A stretch of 64,000 nt of DNA from assembly GCA_964457225.1 (NCBI GenBank), contig CAYWEM010000006.1, positions 62,001-126,000 of the forward strand. Reading direction: 5' to 3'. Origin of the DNA: CAYWEM01 sp964457225 (GTDB lineage Bacteria; Acidobacteriota; Aminicenantia; UBA2199). The notes beneath the pieces were generated by a model that saw only the letters and a list, made by a program, of their open reading frames with translations, was not told the origin of the DNA and did not search any database. This document shows positions 49,242 to 57,197 of this stretch, one piece after another (position 1 is the stretch's first letter; each line of letters begins with the position of its first letter). Made by a program: the position numbers and the translations under genes.

Positions 49242-49958
49242 TCAGAACTTGATTCCTTTCTTGGTCTTTTCCTTGCGCCGCCGTTCCTTGGCATCGTATT
49301 CCTTCATGCAACGGTCGTCCGGTCCCTTGACCAGCGAGCATTCCAGGTATTCGACTATCTCTATCAGGCAGGCGCGGATGGCTCGACCGGTGGGAGTCTT
49401 TTCATGGGCGCCGAGACTGCCGCTGAACTTGCCGATACCAACCCGGCCGCCCAGGCCGCCGGACTTGGCTTCAGCTTCAACCGTGCGGGCATCGACGATT
49501 TCTCCGGTTTCAGTATCGATAACTTTGAGATCAACCGCCAGGTAAGCCCTTTCACTCTTTCCGCCCACTCCGATCCGGCCGATGCTGACTCCGCCGCCGG
49601 CTCCCTTGGTGCCTTCTTCATAAGCGCTTACCGAGCCGGAAACCAGGTACTTGGCTCCCTTGATCCTGCCGATCTTGGCCTTGGTGGCGCCATCGATGCG
49701 ACCGCTGGCCCCGAGATCCTGTTCACCAAGTACAGCGTCGATCTCCTTGCGTTCCAGCACCTGGAAAGACTTGGTGGCAGCCAGTTCAGCGGCCAGCATA
49801 TCCTGCAGTTCACGGCCGACACTGGCACTCCACCAACCGGCACTGGTCTGGTTGGAAAAGCGTAGTACGCCCAGGCGGGGTTTTTCCTGGGCAAAACCGT
49901 AAGCAGTGCTGAAAACCAGCACGATGAAGAGCAACGCCAACAACAAAGATTTTTTCAT
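49242..49958 (-). CDS. CsgG-like secreted/outer-membrane protein
   Basis: The 238-residue protein has a signal peptide (about residues 1-23, ending YGFAQ; no lipobox Cys) and a CsgG/TolB-N-like domain. GVLRFSNQTSAGWWSASVGR, 'ELQDMLAAELAATKSFQVLERKE' and GAKYLVSGSVSAYEE follow, then a glycine-rich GGGVSIGRIGVGG loop and DLKVIDTETGEIVDARTVE. CsgG forms the curli export pore; this family member lacks the lipid anchor and curli genes are absent. It is better described as a CsgG-family periplasmic/outer-membrane protein of unknown role. GGAGG lies 10 bases before the ATG. Confidence 0.82.
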   Translation of the reverse strand: MKKSLLLALLFIVLVFSTAYGFAQEKPRLGVLRFSNQTSAGWWSASVGRELQDMLAAELAATKSFQVLERKEIDAVLGEQDLGASGRIDGATKAKIGRIKGAKYLVSGSVSAYEEGTKGAGGGVSIGRIGVGGKSERAYLAVDLKVIDTETGEIVDARTVEAEAKSGGLGGRVGIGKFSGSLGAHEKTPTGRAIRACLIEIVEYLECSLVKGPDDRCMKEYDAKERRRKEKTKKGIKF

Positions 49959-49993
49959 GTTTTCTACCTCCGGCTAAATAATTTTGCTTTTTT

Positions 49994-50022
49994 ATTTTAG
50001 TCCCCGAAAATGCCCTTGTCAA
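49994..50022 (-). promoter_or_regulatory. Promoter for the csgG-like-nadC-nadB group
   Basis: Minus strand: consensus TTGACA (50017-50022), a 17-base spacer and TAAAAT (49994-49999), about 35 bases before the ATG at 49958, which has a GGAGG ribosome site. Confidence 0.6.
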
Positions 50023-50140
50023 CAGGAGCACTCCCACCTAAACCGGTCCGATGGCCTTGCTTGGCGCCGTGGAAACACCAGGTGAACTGCGTACTCGGTC
50101 CGCGGCGTTATAAAGATACTACGGCGTTTTTTTTAAATTC

Positions 50141-50169
50141 TTGACAAATCGGGCTATTTTTTATAGAAT
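50141..50169 (+). promoter_or_regulatory. Promoter for the kamA-type operon
   Basis: Consensus TTGACA (50141-50146), a 17-base spacer and TAGAAT (50164-50169). The transcript leader would be about 135 bases long, unusual for this window and room for regulation. The 353-base gap 49959-50311 holds this promoter, the divergent csgG-like promoter and the short leader frame at 50199-50294. Confidence 0.65.
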
Positions 50170-50198
50170 TTTAACAGTCGGAGCAATTAACAGTTCAG

Positions 50199-50294
50199 AT
50201 GAAAACATTCTCCATGACGCCATTTCATTATGCCTCCCACGGCAGCGAAACGTACTGCAGATGCCCTTACACTGTTTTTATGCTTGAAAGCTAA
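50199..50294 (+). CDS. Possible 31-codon leader peptide upstream of the aminomutase gene
   Basis: An ATG-started frame of 31 codons lies inside the leader of the aminomutase transcript and ends 17 bases before the kamA-type start. The peptide contains two Cys, two Tyr and two His but no run of a single amino acid, so a simple attenuator is not evident. The upstream GGAG is poorly spaced (about 17 bases). It may be chance. Confidence 0.25.
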   Translation: MKTFSMTPFHYASHGSETYCRCPYTVFMLES

Positions 50295-50311
50295 ATATCA
50301 AGAGGATTTCC

Positions 50312-51940
50312 ATGAAAACAAAAACAAAACAAAACGAGTTTGAGCAAAACCAGGTAGTCAGCGCAGCAATTGAGCGGATAACTATTACCGCCAAAGACCT
50401 GGAGCGGATGATGGACCGCTATCATTATTCGGAGGAAACCAGGAACATCATTCAACAGGAAAATCTTCTGCCGACCGGCCTTTTGACCCGGCTGCATTCC
50501 TCTTTCCCGGGGACTTCCGGAATCATGGAAAACAAGCCTTTTCTGTTTACCGGTAAAACCCATTACCAAGGCCTGGAAGGATTCCGGGAAATAGTGGAGA
50601 TTCTGAATCGAAATGGTATCGACATAAAGCATATTCCGGAAAGAGAATGCTTTATCGAGGTCTACCGTTTCCTGGCGACCAAACACGTTCTCAACAAAAT
50701 CAACTGGCAGAACTTTGCCGATGACTCCCTGTTTCAATTGGTCATTCCTCAACCCGGCATGATCCCCGACACCTTGGTCAAGAGTTACGTTCAGGCCAGA
50801 GACCGCCAGGAAAAAGAACTGCTGATCAAGGAATACCAGAAGCAGACCAATCCACATGACGGCAAGCAGCTGCTGAACAAGCCCTGGTACATCAACGAGG
50901 AAGGCGGTTTGGAGATCCTTCAGGGCAGCCAGCACAAGTATCCCTCCTGCCAGCTGATTTTCGACTCCACCACCCAAAACTGCTTCACTTTTTGCACCTA
51001 CTGTTTCCGGCACGCCCAGGTCAGGGGTGATGAAGACATGTTTGTCCAGGAGGATCTCGGCCAGGTACTGGAATACCTGCGGCGGCACAAGGAAGTCACC
51101 GATGTCCTGATAACCGGAGGAGACGCCGGCTTCATAACCCCGGAACGTCTTGAGGGTTACGCCAAGCCCATGATCGAGGACGAAACCCTGATGCACATCA
51201 GGAGCCTGCGCCTGGGCACCAGGGCCCTGACCTTCCACCCGGAAATGGTCTTGAGCCAAAGCTACGATCGTTTCCTGCAGCTTTTCCGTCGCCTGGTTGA
51301 CCATGGCATTCAGGTAGTCTGGATGGCCCATTTCTCGACTCCCAGGGAAGTACTCAATCCTTCGACCATCGCCGCCATCCGACGCCTGAAACAAGCCGGA
51401 GTAATGGTCAAGAGCCAAAGCCCGATCATGAACCACATCAGCCTGTTCACTGACGACGACGGCCGAGTTGACCTGGAACGCTCAGCTCAGAACTGGATCG
51501 ACCTGGGCCAGATCCTGGCCATGCTGGGAGTTGGTTTCCATTCGATGTACTGCGCACGGCCGACCGGCGAGCACCATTATTTCACCGCCCCGCTGGCCGC
51601 GATCAACCAGGTCTTCAGCAAGGTTTACCGGACCCTGTCCTCGATCAGCCGGCCTTCGCGCTACATCACCATGACCTCCTCGGGCGGAAAAGTATCCCTG
51701 CTCGGAACCACGGAAGTACACGGAGAAAAAGCATTTGTGCTGAAATTCAATCAGGGCCGCAACATGGAATGGGCCGATCGGGTATTCCTGGCCCACTATG
51801 ACGAACAGGAAAACACCATTGAAAAGCTGAAACCTTTTTCCGGTGATCGCCATTTCTACGAGGATGAACTGGCGGAAATCGAACAAAACCTTGACAAGGC
51901 ACTGAAAAAACAGCTAGCCTGTTCAAGTAAAAAACTTTAG
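50312..51940 (+). CDS. KamA-clade radical SAM aminomutase
   Basis: The 542-residue radical SAM/PLP protein belongs to the lysine 2,3-aminomutase (KamA) clade. The [4Fe-4S] motif is NCFTFCTYCFRHAQ (Cys at about 223, 227 and 230, CxxxCxxC). The SAM-binding DVLITGGDAGF follows, and the PLP lysine is in MTSSGGKVSLLG (about 459). Classical lysine 2,3-aminomutase is about 416 residues with CxxxCRHCTRR, so this is a longer, distant subgroup whose substrate is not known. The reaction would be migration of an alpha-amino group to the beta carbon. Genes downstream (beta-amino-acid-type transaminase, 3-oxoadipate CoA-transferase, 3-oxoadipyl-CoA thiolase) suggest 2-aminoadipate; lysine, glutamate and leucine are alternatives. 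It is the first gene of a five-gene operon. Confidence 0.85.
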   Translation: MKTKTKQNEFEQNQVVSAAIERITITAKDLERMMDRYHYSEETRNIIQQENLLPTGLLTRLHSSFPGTSGIMENKPFLFTGKTHYQGLEGFREIVEILNRNGIDIKHIPERECFIEVYRFLATKHVLNKINWQNFADDSLFQLVIPQPGMIPDTLVKSYVQARDRQEKELLIKEYQKQTNPHDGKQLLNKPWYINEEGGLEILQGSQHKYPSCQLIFDSTTQNCFTFCTYCFRHAQVRGDEDMFVQEDLGQVLEYLRRHKEVTDVLITGGDAGFITPERLEGYAKPMIEDETLMHIRSLRLGTRALTFHPEMVLSQSYDRFLQLFRRLVDHGIQVVWMAHFSTPREVLNPSTIAAIRRLKQAGVMVKSQSPIMNHISLFTDDDGRVDLERSAQNWIDLGQILAMLGVGFHSMYCARPTGEHHYFTAPLAAINQVFSKVYRTLSSISRPSRYITMTSSGGKVSLLGTTEVHGEKAFVLKFNQGRNMEWADRVFLAHYDEQENTIEKLKPFSGDRHFYEDELAEIEQNLDKALKKQLACSSKKL

Positions 51941-51953
51941 CATCAGGTCAATC

Positions 51954-52670
51954 ATGATTCAGAAAGTATTTTCTTCCGCCAAGGATGCCGTGGCCGACGT
52001 TTTTGACGGTGCCGTAGTTATGATCAGCGGCTTCGGCGAAGCCGGAAGCCCCATTGAGCTGATTCACGCCCTGGTCGATCAGGGCGCACGAAATCTGACC
52101 GTGGTCAGCAACAATACCGGTTCCGGCCATGTGGGGCTGGCCGCACTTATTGAAAACAGGCAAGTAAAAAAAATGATCTGTTCCTTTCCCCGCACCGCCA
52201 ATTCAAAAGTTTTTCCTGAGCTTTACTGCCGGAATGAAATAGAACTTGAGCTGGTGCCGCAAGGAACCCTGGCCGAGCGTATTCGGGCTGGAGGAGCAGG
52301 AATACCCGCCTTTTTCACCCCGACTTCAGTCGGCACCCCCCTGGCCAAGGGCAAGGAATCACGCTTCTTCCAGGGAACCGAGTACGTTTTGGAGCAAGCC
52401 ATAAAAGCCGATTTCTCCCTGGTCAAGTGCGAAGTAGCAGATCGCTACGGCAACCTGCTGTACAACAAGACCGCCAGGAACTTCGGTCCGGTCATGTGTA
52501 CCGCGGCCGAAACCACCATTGTTCAGGCCAGGCGGATCGTCGAACTGGGGGAAATCGATCCCGAGATCGTGGTGACCCCGGGAATATTCGTAAAACGGGT
52601 GGTCGAGATCCCCAACCCGGAAATTGAATCAAAACTGGTCGCCGAAAACAGGAAATACCCATGGAAGTAA
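51954..52670 (+). CDS. pcaI: 3-oxoadipate CoA-transferase subunit A (PcaI-like)
   Basis: The 238-residue alpha subunit of a family I CoA-transferase. The oxyanion-type loop GFGEAGSPIELIHAL, NLTVVSNNTGSG, CSFPRTANS, ELVPQGTLAERIRAGGAGIP and TPGIFVKRVVEI follow the PcaI/SCOT-A pattern, and on my reading are closer to PcaI than to AtoD. With the next gene it would move CoA from succinyl-CoA to a 3-oxo acid, giving 3-oxoacyl-CoA and succinate. The start lies 13 bases after the aminomutase stop; the ATG overlaps no upstream gene. It overlaps the beta subunit gene by 10 bases. No ring-cleavage genes (pcaGHBCD) accompany it. Confidence 0.88.
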   Translation: MIQKVFSSAKDAVADVFDGAVVMISGFGEAGSPIELIHALVDQGARNLTVVSNNTGSGHVGLAALIENRQVKKMICSFPRTANSKVFPELYCRNEIELELVPQGTLAERIRAGGAGIPAFFTPTSVGTPLAKGKESRFFQGTEYVLEQAIKADFSLVKCEVADRYGNLLYNKTARNFGPVMCTAAETTIVQARRIVELGEIDPEIVVTPGIFVKRVVEIPNPEIESKLVAENRKYPWK

Positions 52671-53332
52671 AAAAAGAATGCTTGGGCTGGGACGTTCGGA
52701 CCATGGCCCGGAAAGTAGCCCGGGACATCCCTGACGGGGCCTATGTAAATCTCGGCATCGGAATCCCCGAGTACGTGGCCGATTTCGTGCCTGAAGGCCG
52801 GGAATTCATATTTCACACCGAAAACGGTTTGTTGGGAATGGGCCCGGTTCCTGAAGCGGGAAAAGAAGACCCTGAACTGATAAACGCCGGAAAGAAATGT
52901 ATCAGCGCCATTCCCGGGGCCTGCTTTTTTCACCACGCGGACAGTTTCACCATGATCCGCGGGGGGCATATCGACATCTGCGTCCTGGGGGCCCTGCAGG
53001 TTTCCCGTGAGGGCGACCTGGCCAACTGGTCCACCGGTGAACCCGGAGCAATTCCTGCCGTGGGGGGAGCCATGGACCTGGTAGCCGGAGTAAAATCGAT
53101 TTACGTTATCACCCAGCACACTACGAAAAACGGTGAACCGAAAATCGTGGAATCCTGCACCTATCCCCTGACCGGGAAAAGAGTGGTCAGCAGAATATAC
53201 ACCAACCTGGCCGTGATCGAAGTTTCTGAAAAGGGACTTTCAGTCAGGGAGATTGCGCCCGGAATCAGTTTCGATTACCTGCAATCACAAACCGGGGCCT
53301 TGCTGATTCCCGGTCCAGGTGACCAGGCTTGA
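52661..53332 (+). CDS. pcaJ: 3-oxoadipate CoA-transferase subunit B (PcaJ-like)
   Basis: The 223-residue beta subunit carries the catalytic glutamate in the HTENGLLGMGP block (Glu about 50), which forms the glutamyl-CoA thioester intermediate. GAYVNLGIGIPEYVADFVP, FFHHADSFTMIRGGHID, GDLANWSTGEPGAIPAVGGA and ECTYPLTG-type (here SCTYPLTGKRVVSRIYTNLA) follow PcaJ closely. The 10-base overlap with subunit A ensures equal translation. Specificity between 3-oxoadipate, acetoacetate and other 3-oxo acids is inferred from similarity and from the thiolase gene in the same operon. Confidence 0.88.
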   Translation: MEVKKECLGWDVRTMARKVARDIPDGAYVNLGIGIPEYVADFVPEGREFIFHTENGLLGMGPVPEAGKEDPELINAGKKCISAIPGACFFHHADSFTMIRGGHIDICVLGALQVSREGDLANWSTGEPGAIPAVGGAMDLVAGVKSIYVITQHTTKNGEPKIVESCTYPLTGKRVVSRIYTNLAVIEVSEKGLSVREIAPGISFDYLQSQTGALLIPGPGDQA

Positions 53333-53373
53333 AATTACGTCCGATACTTTTATTCTGACCCAATGGAGAAAAA

Positions 53374-54717
53374 ATGAACAAGCAGAGTGAGAGTTTGTAC
53401 CAGGAAGCCCTGCAGGTGATTCCGGGAGGGGTCAGCCGAAACACGGTTTTTCACAAACCATATCCCCATTACGTCGCCCATGCTTCCGGATGCATGGTAA
53501 CCGATGTCGATGGAGTCCAGCGCATTGATTTCGCCAATAACATGGCCTCGCTCATTCACGGTCATGCTTTTCCCCCGATCGTCGAGGCGGTGATCAAGCA
53601 GCTGCAGGCCGGAACTGCCTATACCCTGGCCACGGAAGCCGAACTGCTGCTGGCCCGTCATCTCTGCAACCGGGCCGAAAGTTTCGAAAAAATTCGTTTC
53701 GTCAATTCGGGCACCGAGGCGGTCATGGCCATGATCAAGGCATCGCGCGCTTTCACCGGCCGCCCGAAAATCGCCAAGGCCGAAGGAGCCTATCACGGCA
53801 CCTACGATTTCGCCGAAGTAAGCCAGACTTCAAACCCGGACAACTGGGGGGAAATAACCAAGCCGAACAGTGTTCCCCTGGTAAGCGGCACACCGGCCGG
53901 AGTCCTGGATAACGTGATCGTTTTCCCATACAATGAGATCGATAAAACCTTGGCCATCCTCGATGAACAGGCCGATCAAATCGCCTGCGTCATCATCGAC
54001 CCGGTTCCCCACCGGGTGGGCCTGATTCCGGGAAGCGTGGAATTCATCCGGGCCCTGCATCAATGGACCCGACGGCACGGTGCTCTACTCGTATTTGACG
54101 AGGTAGTGACCTTCAGAATCAACCATGGCGGCGCCCAGCAGAATTACCCGGTAAAACCGGACCTGACTGCACTTGGTAAAATAATAGGCGGCGGCTTCCC
54201 GGTCGGGGCGCTGGCCGGTCGCGATGAGGTCATGAAAGTACTCGATCCCCGGGAAAAGAAAGTCCTTTTCCCTCACTCGGGAACTTTCTCGGCCAACCCG
54301 ATCAGCATGACCGCCGGGTTGGCGGCCATGGAACACTTCGATCAGGAAGCGGTTCAGCGCCTGAACGAACTGACCCGGAAGGCCATCGATCAACTGCATG
54401 AGGCGATCAGCCTGGCCGGGGTTCCCGTCTCGATTACCGGCGCCGGCTCGATGTTCCGAATTCACCTCAGTTCCATTCCTCCGACAAGCTATCGCCAGGC
54501 TTACCAGACCAGGCATGCCGCGGAACTGATAGACGAAATTCTCGATTACCTCTTCTACCGGGAGAACATTATCATGATCAACACCTGTGCCTGCATGTTC
54601 TCAACCGTTTTGACTCAGAATGAAGTGGACCGTCTTTCTACCTCCATGCTCAACGCATTCCGTCAGTTCAAGCCGAAGCTGGAAGAACTCCAACGCCAAA
54701 ACGGAGCAAAACCATGA
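53374..54717 (+). CDS. Class III aminotransferase, glutamate-semialdehyde-aminomutase/beta-transaminase type
   Basis: The 447-residue PLP enzyme of class III resembles HemL in its start (VIPGGVSRNTVFHKPYP), FVNSGTEAVMAMIKASRA, AYHGTYDFAEV and LVFDEVVTFRINHGG. The PLP lysine is in LTALGKIIGGGFPVGAL (about 268), and FPHSGTFSANPISMTAG follows. Known beta-amino-acid transaminases (for example beta-phenylalanine aminotransferase) are structurally closest to HemL, so a 3-amino acid substrate fits the operon: 3-amino acid plus 2-oxoglutarate giving 3-oxo acid plus glutamate. It is unlikely to be the haem-biosynthetic HemL, because it sits in a catabolic operon and the motifs around the active site differ. 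Its stop overlaps the thiolase start (ATGA). Confidence 0.85.
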   Translation: MNKQSESLYQEALQVIPGGVSRNTVFHKPYPHYVAHASGCMVTDVDGVQRIDFANNMASLIHGHAFPPIVEAVIKQLQAGTAYTLATEAELLLARHLCNRAESFEKIRFVNSGTEAVMAMIKASRAFTGRPKIAKAEGAYHGTYDFAEVSQTSNPDNWGEITKPNSVPLVSGTPAGVLDNVIVFPYNEIDKTLAILDEQADQIACVIIDPVPHRVGLIPGSVEFIRALHQWTRRHGALLVFDEVVTFRINHGGAQQNYPVKPDLTALGKIIGGGFPVGALAGRDEVMKVLDPREKKVLFPHSGTFSANPISMTAGLAAMEHFDQEAVQRLNELTRKAIDQLHEAISLAGVPVSITGAGSMFRIHLSSIPPTSYRQAYQTRHAAELIDEILDYLFYRENIIMINTCACMFSTVLTQNEVDRLSTSMLNAFRQFKPKLEELQRQNGAKP

Positions 54718-55916
54718 GAGACGCTTTTATCTGCGATGCCATCCGCACCCCGGTCGGGCGCTACGGAGGACAGCTGTCTTCAATCCGCACCGACGATCTG
54801 GCGACAATTCCGCTGAAATTCATTATGCAGAGAAACCCCGGAGTGGACTGGCTTGAACTCAACGATGTCATTCTGGGCTGTGCCAACCAATCCGGGGAGG
54901 ACAACCGCAACGTTGCCCGCATGGCCCTTCTTTTGGCCGGTTTACCCGAGGCTGTTCCCGGGGTGACTTTAAACCGGCTCTGCGGTTCAGGCCTGGACGC
55001 CGCCGGCAGCGCCGCCCGGGCGATCTGGACCGGCGAAGCTGACCTGCTGATCGCCGGAGGCGTGGAAAGCATGTCCAGGTCGCCTTTTGTCCTGGAAAAA
55101 GCTTCAACTCCCTTTTCCAGGTCGGTCAAGATGTACGACACCACCATCGGCTGGCGCTTTGTCAACCCCGATTTCGACCGGCGTTTCGGAACCGAATCGA
55201 TGATGGAAACGGCGGAAAACATTGCCGTCGATTTCAGAATAACACGTGAAGAGCAGGACCTTTTCGCCCTGCACAGCCAGGAAAAAGCTCTGGCCGCCCA
55301 GGCTCAGGGACTGCTGGCCAAAGAAATAGTTCCCGTTTCAGTACCCCAGCCGAAAAACGAAGCGCTGGTGGTTGAACTGGATGAGCATCCCCGTTCGACC
55401 TCGCTGGAAAAGCTGGCCGCACTCAAATCATTGACCGGCAAAGAAGGCACGATAACCGCCGGCAACTCTTCCGGTGTAAACGACGGGGCCGCGGCCCTGC
55501 TCATCGCCTCCGAAAAAGCCGTCAAGAAGTTCGGTTTGACGCCCAAGGCTGTGATAAGGGGCATGCAGGCCGCCGGAGTAGCACCCCGGGTAATGGGATT
55601 GGGGCCGGTGCCGGCCACGGAAAAGCTTTTGGGGCGCCTGGATGTTTCTCTGGATGATTTAGACCTCATTGAAATCAACGAAGCTTTCGCGGCCCAGGTA
55701 CTGGGATGTTTAAACCAACTCAAATTGAAATCAGATGATCCCCGTCTCAACAGATGGGGCGGAGCCATCGCCCTGGGGCATCCACTGGGCATGAGCGGAG
55801 CCAGGCTGATCGTCACCGCGGTCAACCAGTTGCAGGCCTGCAATCTCAGCAAAGCCCTCTGTACCATGTGTATCGGAGTCGGCCAGGGCATCGCCATGAT
55901 CATCGAATCAATCTGA
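54714..55916 (+). CDS. pcaF: 3-oxoadipyl-CoA thiolase (PcaF/PaaJ-like)
   Basis: The 400-residue thiolase has the acyl-enzyme Cys in LNRLCGSGLDAAG (about 92), the C-terminal base pair in GAIALGHPLGMSGAR (His) and LCTMCIGVGQGIAM (Cys). From memory it aligns almost end to end with E. coli PaaJ (AFICDAIRTPVGRYGG, ILGCANQSGEDNRNVARMA, MYDTTIGWRFVNP), much closer than to acetoacetyl-CoA thiolases. It would split 3-oxoadipyl-CoA and CoA into succinyl-CoA and acetyl-CoA. It is the last gene of the kamA-type operon; a new promoter follows at 55980. No phenylacetate or protocatechuate pathway genes are present. Confidence 0.9.
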   Translation: MRDAFICDAIRTPVGRYGGQLSSIRTDDLATIPLKFIMQRNPGVDWLELNDVILGCANQSGEDNRNVARMALLLAGLPEAVPGVTLNRLCGSGLDAAGSAARAIWTGEADLLIAGGVESMSRSPFVLEKASTPFSRSVKMYDTTIGWRFVNPDFDRRFGTESMMETAENIAVDFRITREEQDLFALHSQEKALAAQAQGLLAKEIVPVSVPQPKNEALVVELDEHPRSTSLEKLAALKSLTGKEGTITAGNSSGVNDGAAALLIASEKAVKKFGLTPKAVIRGMQAAGVAPRVMGLGPVPATEKLLGRLDVSLDDLDLIEINEAFAAQVLGCLNQLKLKSDDPRLNRWGGAIALGHPLGMSGARLIVTAVNQLQACNLSKALCTMCIGVGQGIAMIIESI

Positions 55917-55979
55917 AACCTGATTGAAAACCTTCCTCCTTTGCTGATCGCATAGAAGCTCGCCGAATAGGCACCGGAT

Positions 55980-56008
55980 TTGAAAAAAGCAATTAAAAGG
56001 AGTATCAT
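55980..56008 (+). promoter_or_regulatory. Promoter for the dehydrogenase-HMG-lyase-CaiB-LeuCD operon
   Basis: TTGAAA (55980-55985), a 17-base spacer and TATCAT (56003-56008), about 50 bases before ATG 56060, which has a strong GGAGG ribosome site. The second metabolic operon thus seems independently transcribed. Confidence 0.55.
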
Positions 56009-56059
56009 ACTGCCTTTTAAATTCGCTGTTTTGGCAAGCAAACCAAGAAGGAGGAAAAA

Positions 56060-57178
56060 ATGTCCAAATACAAAATAGCCTGGTTACCCGGAGACGGCAT
56101 CGGCATCGAAGTGCTGGAAGCCGCCAGAATCGTTCTCGACAAACTGCAGTTGGACGCCGAATACATCCATGGCGACATCGGCTGGGAATTCTGGTGCCGG
56201 GAGGGAGACGCTTTTCCCCAGCGCACCATTGAGCTCCTGAAAAACGTTGATGCATCCCTGTTCGGAGCCATCACCTCCAAGCCGGTCAAGAAAGCCGAGG
56301 AGGAACTCGTTCCGGAATTAAAGGGCAAAGGCCTGATCTACCGCTCCCCGATCGTGCGCATGCGCCAGCTGTTCGATCTCTACATCTGCCTGCGGCCCTG
56401 CAAGGGGTATGCCGGCAATCCGCTCAACTTCAAGGAAAACATCGACCTGGTGGTCTTCCGGGAAAACACCGAAGATCTTTACGCCGGGGTCGAGTTCAAC
56501 CCGGTTCCGGCCGAGCTGGCCGAAACTCTGACCAAGCTCTCCAAGCCCTTTGCCCACTTTGCCTCTCTGCCCGGAGACCAGTACGCCGTTTCCACCAAGA
56601 TCAACACCCGCCAGGGTTCGGATAGAATTGTCCGGGCCGCTTTTGATTTCGCCCGCCAGTTCGGCCGCAAGAAAGTGACCGTGGTCCACAAGGCCAACGT
56701 GGTCAGGGCGACCGACGGTCTTTTCCTGGAAACCGCCAGGGAAGTCGCCCGCGACTACCCTGATATCCATATGGACGACGCCAACATCGACGCCATCTGC
56801 ATGTGGCTGCTTAAGAATCCGTTCAACTACGACGTCCTGGTGGCGCCGAACCTGTACGGCGATATCATTTCTGATCTCTGTGCCCAGATGGTCGGCGGCC
56901 TCGGTTTCGGCTGCTCGGGCAATATCGGCAAAAAACTGGCCGTTTTTGAGCCGACCCACGGTTCGGCCCCCAAGTACGCGGGGCAGTACAAGGCCAATCC
57001 CATTGCCACCATCCTGACCGCCAAGATGATGCTCGACTGGCTCGGGGAAAAGGAATCCGGAGCACGCCTGGAAAAAGCAGTGGCCGAAGTCATCAGGGAA
57101 GGCATCGTGCGCACCTACGACATGGGCGGCTCAGCCAAGACCCTGGAAATGGCCGAAGCGATCGCCGCCAAACTGTAA
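56060..57178 (+). CDS. Isocitrate/homoisocitrate/isopropylmalate-family NAD dehydrogenase
   Basis: The 372-residue beta-decarboxylating dehydrogenase has WLPGDGIGIEVLEAA, the substrate helix RSPIVRMRQLFDLYICLRP (about residues 94-112), VVFRENTEDLYAG, the catalytic Lys/Tyr regions (YAVSTKINTRQGSDRI; VTVVHKANVVRATDG) and metal-binding Asp in NIDAICMWLL and NLYGDIISDLC. In the substrate helix, 'DLYICLRP' and the Ser in RSP look like isocitrate dehydrogenase, while the residue two after the Ser is Ile rather than Asn. A carboxylated side chain (isocitrate or homoisocitrate) is more likely than isopropylmalate, but this is not certain. It is the first gene of an operon whose other members are an HMG-lyase, a CaiB transferase and LeuCD. 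Confidence 0.87.
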   Translation: MSKYKIAWLPGDGIGIEVLEAARIVLDKLQLDAEYIHGDIGWEFWCREGDAFPQRTIELLKNVDASLFGAITSKPVKKAEEELVPELKGKGLIYRSPIVRMRQLFDLYICLRPCKGYAGNPLNFKENIDLVVFRENTEDLYAGVEFNPVPAELAETLTKLSKPFAHFASLPGDQYAVSTKINTRQGSDRIVRAAFDFARQFGRKKVTVVHKANVVRATDGLFLETAREVARDYPDIHMDDANIDAICMWLLKNPFNYDVLVAPNLYGDIISDLCAQMVGGLGFGCSGNIGKKLAVFEPTHGSAPKYAGQYKANPIATILTAKMMLDWLGEKESGARLEKAVAEVIREGIVRTYDMGGSAKTLEMAEAIAAKL

Positions 57179-57197
57179 AAAACTCAATTTTTCCGAC

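Noticed and set aside
49242..49958. Curli secretion system, from the CsgG-like protein
   Set aside because: No lipobox Cys and no csgA/B/E/F genes nearby; only family-level similarity.
53374..54717. Haem biosynthesis enzyme HemL (glutamate-1-semialdehyde aminomutase)
   Set aside because: It overlaps a catabolic thiolase gene and follows CoA-transferase genes; no other tetrapyrrole gene is near, and HemL-like beta-transaminases are known.
51954..55916. Aromatic-compound (protocatechuate or phenylacetate) degradation, suggested by PcaIJF similarity
   Set aside because: No ring-cleavage, lactonising or phenylacetyl-CoA genes are present, and the operon partners (aminomutase, transaminase) point to an amino acid instead.
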